From the NCBI GenBank assembly GCA_035296965.1, contig DATGZX010000008.1:1-24219 (forward strand): DNA of 24,219 nucleotides, in the 5' to 3' direction. Below, piece by piece: positions 1 to 7,926 of the stretch. The notes under the pieces are model-generated. The model worked only from the letters and a program-made list of their open reading frames with translations, did not search any database and was not told where the DNA came from. Within the stretch, counting starts at the first letter, position 1. Each line of letters opens with the position of its first letter. This stretch comes from DATGZX01 sp035296965 (lineage in GTDB: Bacteria > Planctomycetota > Planctomycetia > Gemmatales > Gemmataceae). Both the position numbers and the translations under genes were made by a program.

Positions 1-92
1 CCAGGGCCATCGCACATGCCGGAACCACCTTTCTAGAAGGCTTTCCCGTCGTCCGCGTTTATCCTACCGATGGGTCGAGGGTGGCGGTGTAA
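1..92 (+). CDS. 3' end of an unrecognised protein-coding gene (partial)
   Basis: Reading from base 3, the frame is open from the window edge to a TAA at 90-92 and gives 29 residues ending in VVRVYPTDGSRVAV. The composition looks protein-like and many third positions are G or C, as in the neighbouring genes. No start is visible because the gene enters from outside the window. The fragment is too short to name a family. The other two forward frames read less convincingly, so this is the best guess for the first bases. It could still be a chance open frame. Confidence 0.4.
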   Translation, partial: RAIAHAGTTFLEGFPVVRVYPTDGSRVAV

Positions 93-109
93 ATCTCCTC
101 GTCTGCGGT

Positions 110-137
110 TTCACATGCGCCTTGATGGATCTATAAT
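110..137 (+). promoter_or_regulatory. Candidate sigma-70 promoter
   Basis: TTCACA at 110-115 (five of six matches to TTGACA) and a perfect TATAAT at 132-137 are 16 bp apart. The predicted start, near 144, falls right at a GC-rich hairpin. The transcript could be the leader of the glycosyltransferase gene about 480 bases on, or a small RNA. This rests on sequence match only. Confidence 0.4.
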
Positions 138-147
138 AGTTCCTTCG

Positions 148-169
148 GCGGGCCCGGAATCAGGCCCGC
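148..169 (+). other. GC-rich hairpin at the predicted transcript 5' end
   Basis: GCGGGCC (148-154) pairs perfectly with GGCCCGC (163-169) across an 8-base loop. It starts within a few bases of the transcription start predicted from the promoter at 110-137. A 5'-terminal stem often protects an RNA from decay; no run of T follows, so it is not an intrinsic terminator. Confidence 0.4.
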
Positions 170-627
170 GCGATGGCCTGGGGATTCATGGCCCCGTTCG
201 TTACGGTGGCTTAATGTGCGGATCCGAAGCGGTCGTAAAGCCAATAACTTGGGATGGCTGGGTGGATCTCGCTTACGCGTTGGGCTGGGCGTGCCTGGGA
301 ATCGTGGTAGAGCCCGTGGTGGAGCGGAATATGGACGCCAAATCTTTGGCTCCTGAAAGGCCTGTTTTTGGCGCACTTTCGGCGTACCTTTAGCGTACTT
401 TCTCCCTACTCGCGCCGTGCTTTTGGCGCGAGAAACAAGAGCCAGCGGGGGCTTTTGCGGTCAACAACGGACGCTTGCGGGCTGCCTACACGATGATTCG
501 GTTCACGATGGCGAGGCACGATTTGCGGTGGATCTTCGATGTCATTCTGTATTGCTTCAGCCGCACCAGCGTGCTATTCCCTCTGCCGGGCATGACTTGC
601 GCCTGCCATGCTCGGCCTGGAGGAAGA

Positions 628-2112
628 ATGATGGAGGGGGCTCCGCCTGTTAGCGACCGGTACGTGAACTGGACGCGCGTGTGCGTTGCTCTGGGCCTGA
701 GCCTTCGACTTTACCACTATGCCCGCAATCCCTCGATGTGGCACGACGAAGCTGCCCTCGTCTTGAATGTCTTAGGCAAGAATCTCCACGATTTGCTGGG
801 CCCACTCTTTTTCGGCGAGGCAGCACCACCGCTGTTTCTCTGGATCGAACGAGGAGTAGTCGAGCTGTTCGGCGACGGCATTTACGTGTTGCGGCTCGTG
901 CCGTTTCTGGCTAGCTGCGCTGCCTTGCTGCTGATGGCTTCTATTGCCCGCAGAACCCTTCGTCCTCAGGTGGTTCCATGGGCCGTCCTTTTATTCGCGT
1001 GTTCGGACCATCTCTTGTGGCATGCTTGCGAAGCCAAGCCTTATTCTGTGGATGTTCTGGTGGCCACTTTGCTGCTGGCTATTTATGTATTCACGCGATC
1101 CTGGGTCGTGGAAAAGCAGATCGGCATTCATTGCGTAATGGCGCCTTTCTTGATCTTTCTGAGTTACCCAGGATGTTTCTTGTATGGAGGACTCTTTCTG
1201 GCTCTGCTCCCAGCCGTTTGGAGCAGCAGGCGGCTTATGGTCTGGGCCGCCTTTGGGCTCTTGTCCGCGGTGATCTTTGCATCTTTTGCGATTTTATTGG
1301 CTGGTCCCATTCACGCGCAGCGCTGTCCGGCAATGGACGCCTGCTGGGCTGATGCCTTTCCAAATTGGAAGCACCCGTGGTCGGTGCCCACCTGGACCGC
1401 TCTTTCGACCTTCGAGATGTTCCGCTATTGCTTCGAACCAATCGGGCAGGTTTTCCTTTTCCCGGCAATGGTTGGCGTGGTTGGCTTCTGGCGGCGCAAA
1501 GAGAGAACACTTGTCTGCTTGCTGGCGACTCCCATCGTCCTCGCCCTTGGCGCAGGCTATGTGAAGGCTTATCCATACGGCGGCTCGCGCGTGATGGTTT
1601 ATGTGACGCCGGCATTGGCGCTGCTGATTGGCGAAGGATTGTCGGCCGGGGCGGTCATGGCGGTGCAGGCACGAGACTGGGCAGCTCTCCACTCAGGCCG
1701 GCTTTCTCATGTCATCCAATCATTGCCCGCACGTCGAGTCTTGCTGGCCTGTGTTGTAACCTTGTTGCTGATCCCGGTCGGCCGGGCGGCCCAGCGGATT
1801 GTTTTCCCATGGTCACGGGCAGATTGCTCCGCGGCTGCCAGCTATGTACTGGCGAACCGCCAGGCAGGTGACGAGGTCGTCAGCAATCATTGGGAATACG
1901 CCTACTACTTCAGGCACCTTGGAAGCGACTTTTCATTGCAGGCCCATCCGCTCGGTCCTACTCAAACTCGACTGTGGATGGTTACCACTGCCGCGACGTA
2001 TAAAGACCGGCTGGAGGTCCTCAATGCGGTACGTCCGCACAGCTGGCGCATCGCGGACCAACGCGAATTCACGCGCACCACGGTCTTTCTACTTGCGCGG
2101 CCCGAAGAGTAG
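628..2112 (+). CDS. Membrane glycosyltransferase, GT39/ArnT-like
   Basis: A 494-residue integral membrane protein with many hydrophobic segments from about residue 90 to 420. The N-terminal part has MWHDEA (acidic pair D40-E41) directly after the first hydrophobic stretch. This matches the first extracytoplasmic loop of the GT39/PMT/ArnT group (GT-C fold), where an acidic residue acts in transfer of a sugar from a polyprenyl-phosphate donor. By family knowledge it would glycosylate a lipid, glycan or protein on the outer face of the inner membrane; the substrate cannot be told. The start at 628 is chosen because GGAGG lies at 619-623; ATG at 631 is equally possible. An upstream extension in frame to 475 is Cys/Arg-rich and unlike the family. 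It seems to stand alone, 203 bases before rpsA. Confidence 0.75.
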   Translation: MMEGAPPVSDRYVNWTRVCVALGLSLRLYHYARNPSMWHDEAALVLNVLGKNLHDLLGPLFFGEAAPPLFLWIERGVVELFGDGIYVLRLVPFLASCAALLLMASIARRTLRPQVVPWAVLLFACSDHLLWHACEAKPYSVDVLVATLLLAIYVFTRSWVVEKQIGIHCVMAPFLIFLSYPGCFLYGGLFLALLPAVWSSRRLMVWAAFGLLSAVIFASFAILLAGPIHAQRCPAMDACWADAFPNWKHPWSVPTWTALSTFEMFRYCFEPIGQVFLFPAMVGVVGFWRRKERTLVCLLATPIVLALGAGYVKAYPYGGSRVMVYVTPALALLIGEGLSAGAVMAVQARDWAALHSGRLSHVIQSLPARRVLLACVVTLLLIPVGRAAQRIVFPWSRADCSAAASYVLANRQAGDEVVSNHWEYAYYFRHLGSDFSLQAHPLGPTQTRLWMVTTAATYKDRLEVLNAVRPHSWRIADQREFTRTTVFLLARPEE

Positions 2113-2315
2113 GCATCCCGAAATCGTGCTCGGATCGGCATTTCCGTCATCCTACCCTGGTCTAGGCACCACAACTTTGTTAGAATTGTCTTTTCACCCC
2201 CAGCCTATTTCTTGTCTGCCGTGTTGGTGGGCAGGGTCAGGGGAAATGGTCATTATTACCGGGTGCGGCCCACGTCCTGAAAGCGTGGGATGCTTCCGAG
2301 GGAATCCTTATCTCT
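2113..2315 (+). promoter_or_regulatory. rpsA leader with candidate extended -10 promoter
   Basis: TGTTAGAAT at 2178-2186 is an extended -10 element (TG-N-TAGAAT) without an obvious -35. A 6-bp hairpin, CCCACG (2269-2274) with CGTGGG (2284-2289), lies about 27 bases before the rpsA start. E. coli S1 controls its own translation through structured leader RNA, so a role of this stem in autoregulation is conceivable, but it is a short stem and this is inference. Confidence 0.25.
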
Positions 2316-4109
2316 ATGGTGAATCGCAATCTCCTCCGCCAGTTCGACCTTCCCGATGCAGAACTTCAGAAACAACTTCAGGCCGCGTTCTTTCAAGAAG
2401 AAGTCGGCAGGGACCTGGAGGATTGGCTGCCGCATGAGGAGCAAGAATTCGAGGTCAACAAAATCGTCAAGGGACGAGTGCTCAACGTCTTGGGCGATGA
2501 TGTCGTCGTCGACGTGGGGTACAAAAGCGAAGGCGTGATCAAGCTCGAGGAGTGGTACGACGAAGGCCTCGACAAGATCGTTCCTCCCCAGCCCGGCGAC
2601 GAAATTCAAGTCCTACTCGACTCGGTGGAAGACGAGAGCGGTGCCATCGTCCTGAGCTACCGCAAAGCGAAGCGGCAAAAGGAATGGGAACACATCATCG
2701 AGAAGCACAAGGAGGGTGATGTCGTTTCCGGTGTCGTAACGCGGAAAATCAAGGGCGGCTTGCTGGTCAACATCGGGGTCAACGTCTTCTTGCCGGCCAG
2801 CCAGGTGGACATCCGTAGGCCGCCGGACATCGGCGACTACATCGGCAAAACCATCGAATGCAAGATCCTAAAGATTGACGAGGCCCGGCGCAATATCGTC
2901 GTCAGCCGTCGCAAGCTTATCGAAGACCAGCGCGAGGAGATGAAGAAGAATCTCCTTTCGGAGATCCAGCCCGGCCAGGTTCGCAAGGGTGTTGTCAAGA
3001 ACATCGCCGAGTTTGGTGCCTTCGTAGACCTAGGTGGGATCGACGGCCTGCTGCACATCACCGATATGAGTTGGGGGCGAATTTCCAACCCCCATGAAGT
3101 GGTGCACATCGATCAGCAACTCGAGGTGTACATCATCTCCGTGGACAAGGAGCGAGAAAAGATCGCCCTTGGCCTCAAGCAGAAGTCTCCCAGCCCCTGG
3201 GCGAACGTCGAGGCCAAGTACCCGGTTAGCAGCCGGCATACCGGCGAAGTCGTCAATGTGATGAGTTACGGCGCCTTCGTCAAACTTGAGCCGGGCATCG
3301 AAGGCCTGGTGCACATCAGTGAAATGAGCTGGACCAAGCGCATCAACCACCCCAGCGAATTGGTGGCCATCGGCGACCAGATCGAAGTGCAAGTTCTGAA
3401 CATTAACAAGGAAAAGCAGGAAATTTCCCTTGGGATGAAGCAGGTCCAGCCCAATCCTTGGGACAAGGTGGCCGAGCGTTACCCAACCGGGACAGTTATC
3501 AGCGGTGTGGTCCGCAATCTGACCAACTATGGTGCGTTCATCGAGATTGAGGAAGGTATCGACGGGCTTCTGCACGTGAGCGATATGAGTTGGGTGCGCA
3601 AGGTGAGCCATCCCAGCGAGGTCGTCAGCAAGGGAGATCAGGTGCAGTGCGTCGTTCTCAACGTCGACCAGGAGCGCAAGCGCGTGGCCCTGGGCTTGAA
3701 GCAAATGGCCAGCGATCCCTGGGAAGGAGATATTCCCGGCCGATACCATCCCGGCGAGGTCAAGAAGGGCAAGGTCACCAAGCTCACGAACTTTGGCGTA
3801 TTCGTCGAGCTGGAACCCGGCCTTGAAGGACTCTTGCACATTTCCGAGCTGGCCGACCATAAGATCGATAGCCCCGAGGAAGTGGTCAAAGTTGGCGACG
3901 AGATTGAGGTAAAGGTCTTGCGCGTCGAACCCAAGGATCGCAAGATCGGCCTCAGCCGTAAGAATCTTTATGGCGGCCCAGAAGAGGCAGAGGCGGAAAC
4001 CCCGACCGAGGATGGCAGCGCTCGTCCGCAACGCGAACTCCGCGGCGGCACCGGCTCGGGTGGCGGCCAGCTATTCAGCATGCCGGAGTCAACTCCGGAC
4101 AAGGAATAG
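2316..4109 (+). CDS. rpsA: 30S ribosomal protein S1
   Basis: A 597-residue protein with six S1 RNA-binding domains at about residues 46-116, 132-199, 218-288, 304-376, 390-463 and 478-549. Repeats 3 to 6 carry the canonical G-A/V-F-V/I core followed by G-(I/L)-(D/E)-G-L-(L/V)-H and the S/D-x-M/L signature. Repeats 1 and 2 are more diverged, as expected for the ribosome-binding end of S1. Length and domain number match the usual bacterial protein (about 560 residues) plus an acidic then Gly-rich tail from 553 on. S1 binds mRNA leaders and brings them to the 30S subunit. The ATG at 2316 has only a weak, distant GAGGGA (2298-2303). A tight inverted repeat, CCGGAGT/ACTCCGG, overlaps the 3' end at 4083-4098. 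Confidence 0.95.
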   Translation: MVNRNLLRQFDLPDAELQKQLQAAFFQEEVGRDLEDWLPHEEQEFEVNKIVKGRVLNVLGDDVVVDVGYKSEGVIKLEEWYDEGLDKIVPPQPGDEIQVLLDSVEDESGAIVLSYRKAKRQKEWEHIIEKHKEGDVVSGVVTRKIKGGLLVNIGVNVFLPASQVDIRRPPDIGDYIGKTIECKILKIDEARRNIVVSRRKLIEDQREEMKKNLLSEIQPGQVRKGVVKNIAEFGAFVDLGGIDGLLHITDMSWGRISNPHEVVHIDQQLEVYIISVDKEREKIALGLKQKSPSPWANVEAKYPVSSRHTGEVVNVMSYGAFVKLEPGIEGLVHISEMSWTKRINHPSELVAIGDQIEVQVLNINKEKQEISLGMKQVQPNPWDKVAERYPTGTVISGVVRNLTNYGAFIEIEEGIDGLLHVSDMSWVRKVSHPSEVVSKGDQVQCVVLNVDQERKRVALGLKQMASDPWEGDIPGRYHPGEVKKGKVTKLTNFGVFVELEPGLEGLLHISELADHKIDSPEEVVKVGDEIEVKVLRVEPKDRKIGLSRKNLYGGPEEAEAETPTEDGSARPQRELRGGTGSGGGQLFSMPESTPDKE

Positions 4110-4689
4110 CATGAGTGCGGGGCGGCGGATGGCGAAGCTTTAAGCGCGCTCTCCGCCGCTCGAAACACGTGCCGGCCAACTATATCACCGTGTCTGATTC
4201 GGCAGCTGCGTAGGACAGATTTCCAATCTGTCCGGTCAAGTTGGAAACCTAACCTCCAGCCGAATCCCGCACGGCCGACTAGTTCAATGTTTGCGCTGGA
4301 AGAAGAGACTGTCGCCCTGCCCGATCTCTCCATGCAGGCGAGAGCATAGCGCCAAGCTTCAATCTTGGTGCCAATTGCATTGTTTGGTTCCGCCTGCGCA
4401 AGTTGTTCCAATGCTTGCTGTCGCGCCGCAGGAGTGCAGTTACCGGGTGGTAGCTTAAGATCGTTTGGTGCAGGCATTAGTGTTCCCATGCCGTTAGAGT
4501 TTCGCCCGCTTGACTCTAGGCACTTCCGCGATTCATCCGATAGCTTATCTTGGGCAACGGGGCCGGATAGCCGAAAACGCTGCGCATGAATCGGTCCAAC
4601 TAGCTTCGCAGACTTGAAACGGACGCCGCCTCGTAACGTGCGAAACTTGCAGCAAGACTGGCACACTACTTCTCCTGGGAATACCCTCC
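4110..4689. other. 580-bp intergenic region between rpsA and the sigma-factor gene
   Basis: No convincing plus-strand gene. An 8-bp stem, GCGGCGGA (4122-4129) with TCCGCCGC (4152-4159), lies just after rpsA and may take part in transcript ending, though no T-run follows. An interspersed palindrome sits at 4213-4233. A long minus-strand frame crosses the whole gap (3968-4732) but also runs into the ends of both flanking genes, so it is probably a by-product of high GC. Only its middle (about 4250-4570) reads at all like protein. Confidence 0.5.
4211..4254 (+). repeat. REP-like interspersed palindrome, type 1
   Basis: GGACAGATT (4213-4221) and AATCTGTCC (4225-4233) form a perfect 9-bp inverted repeat with a 3-base loop. 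A second weaker hairpin follows, GTTGG (4240-4244) with CCTAAC-type pairing near 4249-4254. Read on the minus strand the unit encodes TDWKSVLR, a phrase I recognise from many spurious planctomycete proteins, which marks it as a dispersed genomic repeat. Only one copy is in this window, so its repeated nature is from recall. Confidence 0.6.
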
Positions 4690-5526
4690 ATGCCACGACC
4701 TCGCCGGTCTCGGAGTGACGCGGTTCAATCACCGCTGGAAACCTATCTCCGGGAGATCAATGAAACTGCTCTTCTTAGCGCACAAGAAGAGAAACAACTT
4801 GCCTATCGTATCGAAACGGGCGATGGCGAGGCCCGAGATCGCATGGTGCGTGCGAATCTGCGGCTCGTCGTAAACATCGCTCGCAGTTACACCGGCAAGG
4901 GGCTGGGCCTTCAGGATCTCATCGAAGAAGGCAACCTGGGGCTGCTGCGCGCGGTTGAGGGCTTCGACCCGTCGATGAACACCCGTTTCAGCACCTACGC
5001 GAGCTACTGGATCAAGCAGTCGATCAAGCGCGCTCTCGTGAACACGGCGAAGACGATCCGCATTCCAGCCTATATGGTGGAGCTGCTGGCGAAATGGCGG
5101 CGTGCCACGTCCAAGCTGCAAGATGAGCTTGGCCGGCCGCCGACACATGAGGAAATCGCCCGCAGCCTTGATTTACCCCGCAAGAAACTCGCAATCATCA
5201 AAAAGGCGATCCGCGTCTACAATTCCGCGCCGCAAACCGACCAGACGGAAACCGGCTGGTCGCTCGATGAAATGCTGATGGACTCGCACACCAAGACGCC
5301 CGACACCGAAATGGTGGAAGCAGACGACCTGCACCATGTCTTGGACCTCCTTGAAAAAATGGATCAGCGGGAAGCAACGGTCCTGCGCATGCGATTTGGT
5401 CTGGATGACGAGGAGCCTAAGACGTTGAAAGAAATCGGCGAATGTCTCGGCCTGACGCGCGAACGCGTCCGCCAAATCGAAAGCGAAGCGCTCAATAAAC
5501 TTAGCGAGAGCATGCAAGCTAGGTAA
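4690..5526 (+). CDS. RNA polymerase sigma-70 factor, RpoD/RpoS type (group 1-2 like)
   Basis: A 278-residue sigma factor lacking the long acidic region 1.1 of a housekeeping RpoD. Region 1.2 is at about 14-45 (SPLETYLREINETALLS), region 2 at about 50-120 with the near-invariant VRANLRLVVNIARSY, DLIEEGNLGLLRAVEGFD and FSTYASYWIKQSIKRAL stretches, region 3 at about 125-200, and region 4 at about 215-275 with ATVLRMRFGL and the helix-turn-helix LGLTRERVRQIE. The region 2.4 and 4.2 residues are those of sigma factors reading ordinary -10/-35 promoters, so it should recognise sequences like those upstream of the tRNA gene here. Short RpoD-like paralogues are common in planctomycetes and usually serve stress or growth-phase programmes; which one this is cannot be told. 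The ATG at 4690 has only a weak CTGGGA upstream. Confidence 0.92.
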   Translation: MPRPRRSRSDAVQSPLETYLREINETALLSAQEEKQLAYRIETGDGEARDRMVRANLRLVVNIARSYTGKGLGLQDLIEEGNLGLLRAVEGFDPSMNTRFSTYASYWIKQSIKRALVNTAKTIRIPAYMVELLAKWRRATSKLQDELGRPPTHEEIARSLDLPRKKLAIIKKAIRVYNSAPQTDQTETGWSLDEMLMDSHTKTPDTEMVEADDLHHVLDLLEKMDQREATVLRMRFGLDDEEPKTLKEIGECLGLTRERVRQIESEALNKLSESMQAR

Positions 5527-5796
5527 ATTAAATCACCGTGAACGAATCGGCAGCATACCAGCCCGCAGCGTCAGCGAGGTCGTCGCTAACGCTTCGGGCT
5601 GGTGTGGCGTAATCAAACACGGCGATATAGCACGCGGATAATGCCTCAAGGTTGCCCCGCATAGCAATCTGCGCCCTTCCGGCGCGTTCGGCACAACCCT
5701 TTAATTCACTTCTTTCATTGAATCAAGCATGTTGGGCCTGGCGATAACCAGACAAGCACGGACTTGTCTCGGATCCTCCCCCGCAGGGGTCGCGCC
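5527..5796. other. 270-bp intergenic region with an interspersed hairpin
   Basis: Between the sigma-factor and TPR genes. Its main content is the long imperfect hairpin at 5557-5603. The TPR frame is open upstream to a TTG at 5764, but the better start is 5797. No clear promoter was seen. Confidence 0.4.
5557..5603. repeat. REP-like interspersed palindrome, type 2
   Basis: A 47-base near-perfect hairpin: ACCAGCCCG (5557-5565), AGCGT (5567-5571) and AGCGA (5573-5577) pair with TCGCT (5583-5587), ACGCT (5589-5593) and CGGGCTGGT (5595-5603). That is 19 pairs broken by two single mismatches, with a 5-base loop. I recognise the core (agcccgAAGCGTnAGCGAggg) as a repeat common in Pirellulales genomes, usually between genes. 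No T-run follows, so it is not a classical terminator, though it could still stop or stabilise the sigma-factor transcript. Confidence 0.65.
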
Positions 5797-6600
5797 ATGG
5801 TCTTGCGCTCCGGTTGGCTCGGCATATGCTTCCTGGGACTCGGCTGCGTCGCCTTGCCGACTATCAATCCCGACCCAACCGTGGCTGCCGCACGTCATCT
5901 TTGGGATGAAGGCCAGGAGGCCATGAAACGAGGCCAGACCGACGAGGCCATCGCCCTGTACGAGCAGAGCCTGGCCGAAGATCCCAAGCTGACGTGCAAT
6001 CACCTGAGCCTGGCAGCAGCGTATTTGGAAAAGGATGATCTTGGCCACGCATGTCCGCATCTGGCCGAGTACGTGGAGGCCAACCCTGATCGGCTCACGT
6101 TCCGGCTACATTACGCCGAAGTTCTCACGCGTTTGAAGCGCTTTGCCGACGCCCGCTTGCAATTCGAATGCACGATTTGTGCCATGCAGGAGCAAGGAAC
6201 CTGGGCCAATCACAACCTCATTCGTTGTCACGGCCGGCTTGTCGCCCTGGCGATGCAATCCGAGGATGAGTACGACGAGCATTTGCATCGCGGCATTGGC
6301 CTGTATCTCCTGGCGCGCCAACGCAGCGCCATGTCAGACCCCGAGGGGGAGTTACCGGCCGAGGGCTTGCTTTGCAAGGCGGCGGCCGAGCTCACGGCCG
6401 CCACTCAACAGCGGCCAAACGAGGCCAGGCCATCTTGGTATTTGTACGAGGTGTGGTCGCACCTGGGGCAGCAACATCCCGCGGCGTGCCGACTCCGCGA
6501 GGCCGAGAGCGCCGGCCCTTTCACTTATCTCACCCCGGTGGAGCAACGCGATTTGCAGCTCGCCCTTCTGAGCTACAACGGCGCGCTGATCCAAAAGTGA
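5797..6600 (+). CDS. TPR-repeat protein with N-terminal membrane or lipid anchor
   Basis: A 267-residue protein. Residues 5-20 are hydrophobic and end in FLGLGC (C17), close to a lipobox but with Gly rather than Leu at -3, so a lipoprotein is likely but not certain. Two or three tetratricopeptide repeats follow at about 32-65 (WDEGQEAMKRGQTDEAIALY), 66-98 and 100-130, with the usual A/G-Y/F-A spacing. The rest is helical and may hold one more degenerate repeat at about 200-235. TPR lipoproteins act as protein-binding scaffolds in the periplasm; no partner can be named. The ATG at 5797 is chosen over the TTG at 5764 because AGGGG lies at 5785-5789 and the signal-like segment starts there. It ends 40 bases before a strong terminator, so it is probably monocistronic. 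Confidence 0.8.
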   Translation: MVLRSGWLGICFLGLGCVALPTINPDPTVAAARHLWDEGQEAMKRGQTDEAIALYEQSLAEDPKLTCNHLSLAAAYLEKDDLGHACPHLAEYVEANPDRLTFRLHYAEVLTRLKRFADARLQFECTICAMQEQGTWANHNLIRCHGRLVALAMQSEDEYDEHLHRGIGLYLLARQRSAMSDPEGELPAEGLLCKAAAELTAATQQRPNEARPSWYLYEVWSHLGQQHPAACRLREAESAGPFTYLTPVEQRDLQLALLSYNGALIQK

Positions 6601-6639
6601 AGCAGTCGTTGACAAAACATCAGGCGTCGAATGCACAAT

Positions 6640-6678
6640 GAGAAAGGCAGCGGAGTTCGCCGCTGCCTTTCTCTTTTT
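6640..6678 (+). terminator. Intrinsic terminator of the TPR gene
   Basis: GAGAAAGGCAGCGG (6640-6653) pairs perfectly with CCGCTGCCTTTCTC (6660-6673): 14 base pairs, a 6-base loop, then TTTTT at 6674-6678. The T-run lies only on the plus-strand side, so it stops transcription from the TPR gene. It also lies just beyond the 3' end of the convergent BON gene, where the stem could act as a barrier. Confidence 0.9.
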
Positions 6679-6699
6679 CCTTGGCCTTTTCCCTGGTGG

Positions 6700-7503
6700 T
6701 TACCAGTATCGTAACCGCCACCAATCGTGGGAATTTGCAACCTTGCCGAACCACCAGTGGCCATCCTGCCATTCCAGCTTGACGGAGCGCCAGCCAAGCG
6801 GAACTTTAGGGAAGGGATAGCACGGGCCGATGAACGGAAAGGCTTGCGCCGGGTAGGCCGTCGGGTAAGCAACCCGAGAGTAATTGTTATACGGAGCATA
6901 CGTCGGCCAGGCGTACGGCGGCATCCTCGGCGGATTCAGGTCGTACGGCCCGGGCATTGGGGTTTGATAGATCGGCTGTGGCTCGGTGGAAATGGCCGGC
7001 CCGGCCGATGGGACCTGCGGAGGCTGAAGTTTCTGCGGCATTGGGAACTGCTCTTGTGCAGCCGCCAATGGCTCAGCCGGCGCGGTCTGAGCGACCTTGA
7101 TCAGCTGGTCAACAGGCAAGAGCTGGCCGGGTGCTGCACTGTTTTCTGCGAGCATCGAGGCAGCTCGCGCCGGCTTGATCTCGTCGAGCACGCGCTCGAC
7201 ACCAGGAACGCCCTGCACGAGATGCAATACTTCCTCGTGCTGGGCCTGGTCAGCGACGTTGCCAACCAGCTTGGCCGTGCCATCTTTCACGAACACGGTG
7301 ACGGTGTAATGGTGCAGTTGTCCATCTTGTTGGAGCCGCTCGACTATCGTGTCGGCGAGTCGCTGATTGGCGGACGGCGCGACATTCGTAGCGCTGGCCT
7401 CACTGGGCTTGATCTTGGGCCCAGCGGGCTCCTGCCCCGGCAGGGGGAGGGCCATCCAGAGCCCCGCCGCCGCGGCCATGAAGTAACGGGAAGGAACGAT
7501 CAC
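6700..7503 (-). CDS. Secreted BON-domain protein with Pro/Tyr-rich tail
   Basis: A 267-residue protein. Residues 1-23 form a signal peptide (MAAAAGLWMALPLPGQ). A BON domain spans about 45-112, with the typical VTVFVKDGTAKLVGNVA strand pair and the final VPGVERVLDEI. Residues 150-220 are rich in Pro, Tyr and Ala. The last 45 residues are aromatic (GHWWFGKV, DWWRLRYW), a tail I have seen on planctomycete BON proteins. BON domains are taken to bind phospholipid or other cell-envelope surfaces, so the protein is probably exported. It starts at GTG (7503-7501), with AGGAGG on the minus strand at 7516-7511 as a strong ribosome binding site. It has its own promoter (7548-7576) and converges on the TPR gene. 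Confidence 0.85.
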   Translation of the reverse strand: MIVPSRYFMAAAAGLWMALPLPGQEPAGPKIKPSEASATNVAPSANQRLADTIVERLQQDGQLHHYTVTVFVKDGTAKLVGNVADQAQHEEVLHLVQGVPGVERVLDEIKPARAASMLAENSAAPGQLLPVDQLIKVAQTAPAEPLAAAQEQFPMPQKLQPPQVPSAGPAISTEPQPIYQTPMPGPYDLNPPRMPPYAWPTYAPYNNYSRVAYPTAYPAQAFPFIGPCYPFPKVPLGWRSVKLEWQDGHWWFGKVANSHDWWRLRYW

Positions 7504-7547
7504 GGCAACATCCTCCTGACGGTTTGCGCATAGAGGGCCACACCGCT

Positions 7548-7576
7548 ACTATTCCCGCCAGAGTGGGGCCGGTCAA
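7548..7576 (-). promoter_or_regulatory. Candidate promoter of the BON gene
   Basis: On the minus strand, TTGACC (7576-7571; five of six consensus matches) and AATAGT (7553-7548; four of six) are 17 bp apart. The predicted start is about 40 bases before the GTG codon, leaving a short leader with the AGGAGG site. Confidence 0.5.
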
Positions 7577-7761
7577 TTTGCTAGGTTTACCTTCTTGATA
7601 ATCGCGGCGGAATGGAACCGTCAGGAAAGGGGCAATCGCTGTGCTTCGATTACCGGAAAGAATTGTGCGAAATGGGAGAGGTCTTGTTCCGGTTAGCACC
7701 GGGCCCGAGCAGCCAGGAAACGCTCACATTTTCGCAGGATTTCCTCAAGATTTCGACCAGG

Positions 7762-7790
7762 TTGACACCATGAACTGGCGTCTCTATATT
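7762..7790 (+). promoter_or_regulatory. Strong sigma-70 promoter of tRNA-Arg
   Basis: A perfect TTGACA (7762-7767) and TATATT (7785-7790; five of six) are separated by exactly 17 bp. The predicted start near 7797 leaves a 5' leader of about 55 bases to be removed by RNase P. This is the best consensus promoter seen in the window. Confidence 0.8.
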
Positions 7791-7852
7791 GAAGGCTCGT
7801 TTGGCCTAGAAGCCTGGTGTGCCTGGAAGCAACCCGCCTTCGTCGGCCGCGA

Positions 7853-7926
7853 GCGCCTGTAGCTCAACTGGATAGAGCAATGGCCTACGGAGCCATAGGT
7901 TGGGGGTTCGAATCCCTCCAGGCGTA
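7853..7926 (+). tRNA. tRNA-Arg, anticodon ACG
   Basis: A 74-base cloverleaf. Acceptor GCGCCTG (7853-7859) pairs with CAGGCGT (7919-7925), with a G-U at the first pair; the D arm is GCTC/GAGC. Anticodon stem ATGGC/GCCAT encloses the loop CTACGGA with ACG at 7887-7889. T arm GGGGG/CCCTC has one G-U pair and loop TTCGAAT. Discriminator A is at 7926 and no CCA is encoded. The A at position 34 would be edited to inosine to read CGU, CGC and CGA. An integrase gene begins 115 bases after its 3' end, the usual sign of an attachment site within the tRNA; the tRNA itself looks intact. Confidence 0.95.

Larger units (their letters stand above)
93..627. other. 535-bp gap without a supported gene; possible leader of the GT39 gene
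   Basis: Several short frames are open here but none has a good ribosome binding site and recognisable protein character together. The stretch holds a promoter-like pair (110-137) followed at once by a GC-rich hairpin (148-169). Near 370-400 a short phrase, GCGTAC followed by CTTT or TTTC, occurs twice. The glycosyltransferase frame stays open upstream to about 475, but that extension is unlike the family and lacks a clear ribosome binding site, so 475-627 is treated as non-coding. Confidence 0.4.
7534..7852. other. Intergenic region with divergent promoters
   Basis: About 320 bases between the divergent BON and tRNA genes. It holds the BON promoter (minus strand) and the tRNA promoter (plus strand). 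A frame open at 7641-7862 runs through the tRNA promoter into the tRNA and is not a gene. Confidence 0.6.

Noticed and set aside
3030..4031. Minus-strand open frame of 333 codons opposite rpsA
   Set aside because: It mirrors the repeated S1 codons (regular HL/DV patterns) and has no family features; rpsA on the other strand is certain.
7641..7862. Open frame of 73 codons before the tRNA
   Set aside because: It runs through the near-consensus tRNA promoter into the tRNA itself and has no ribosome binding site or family likeness.
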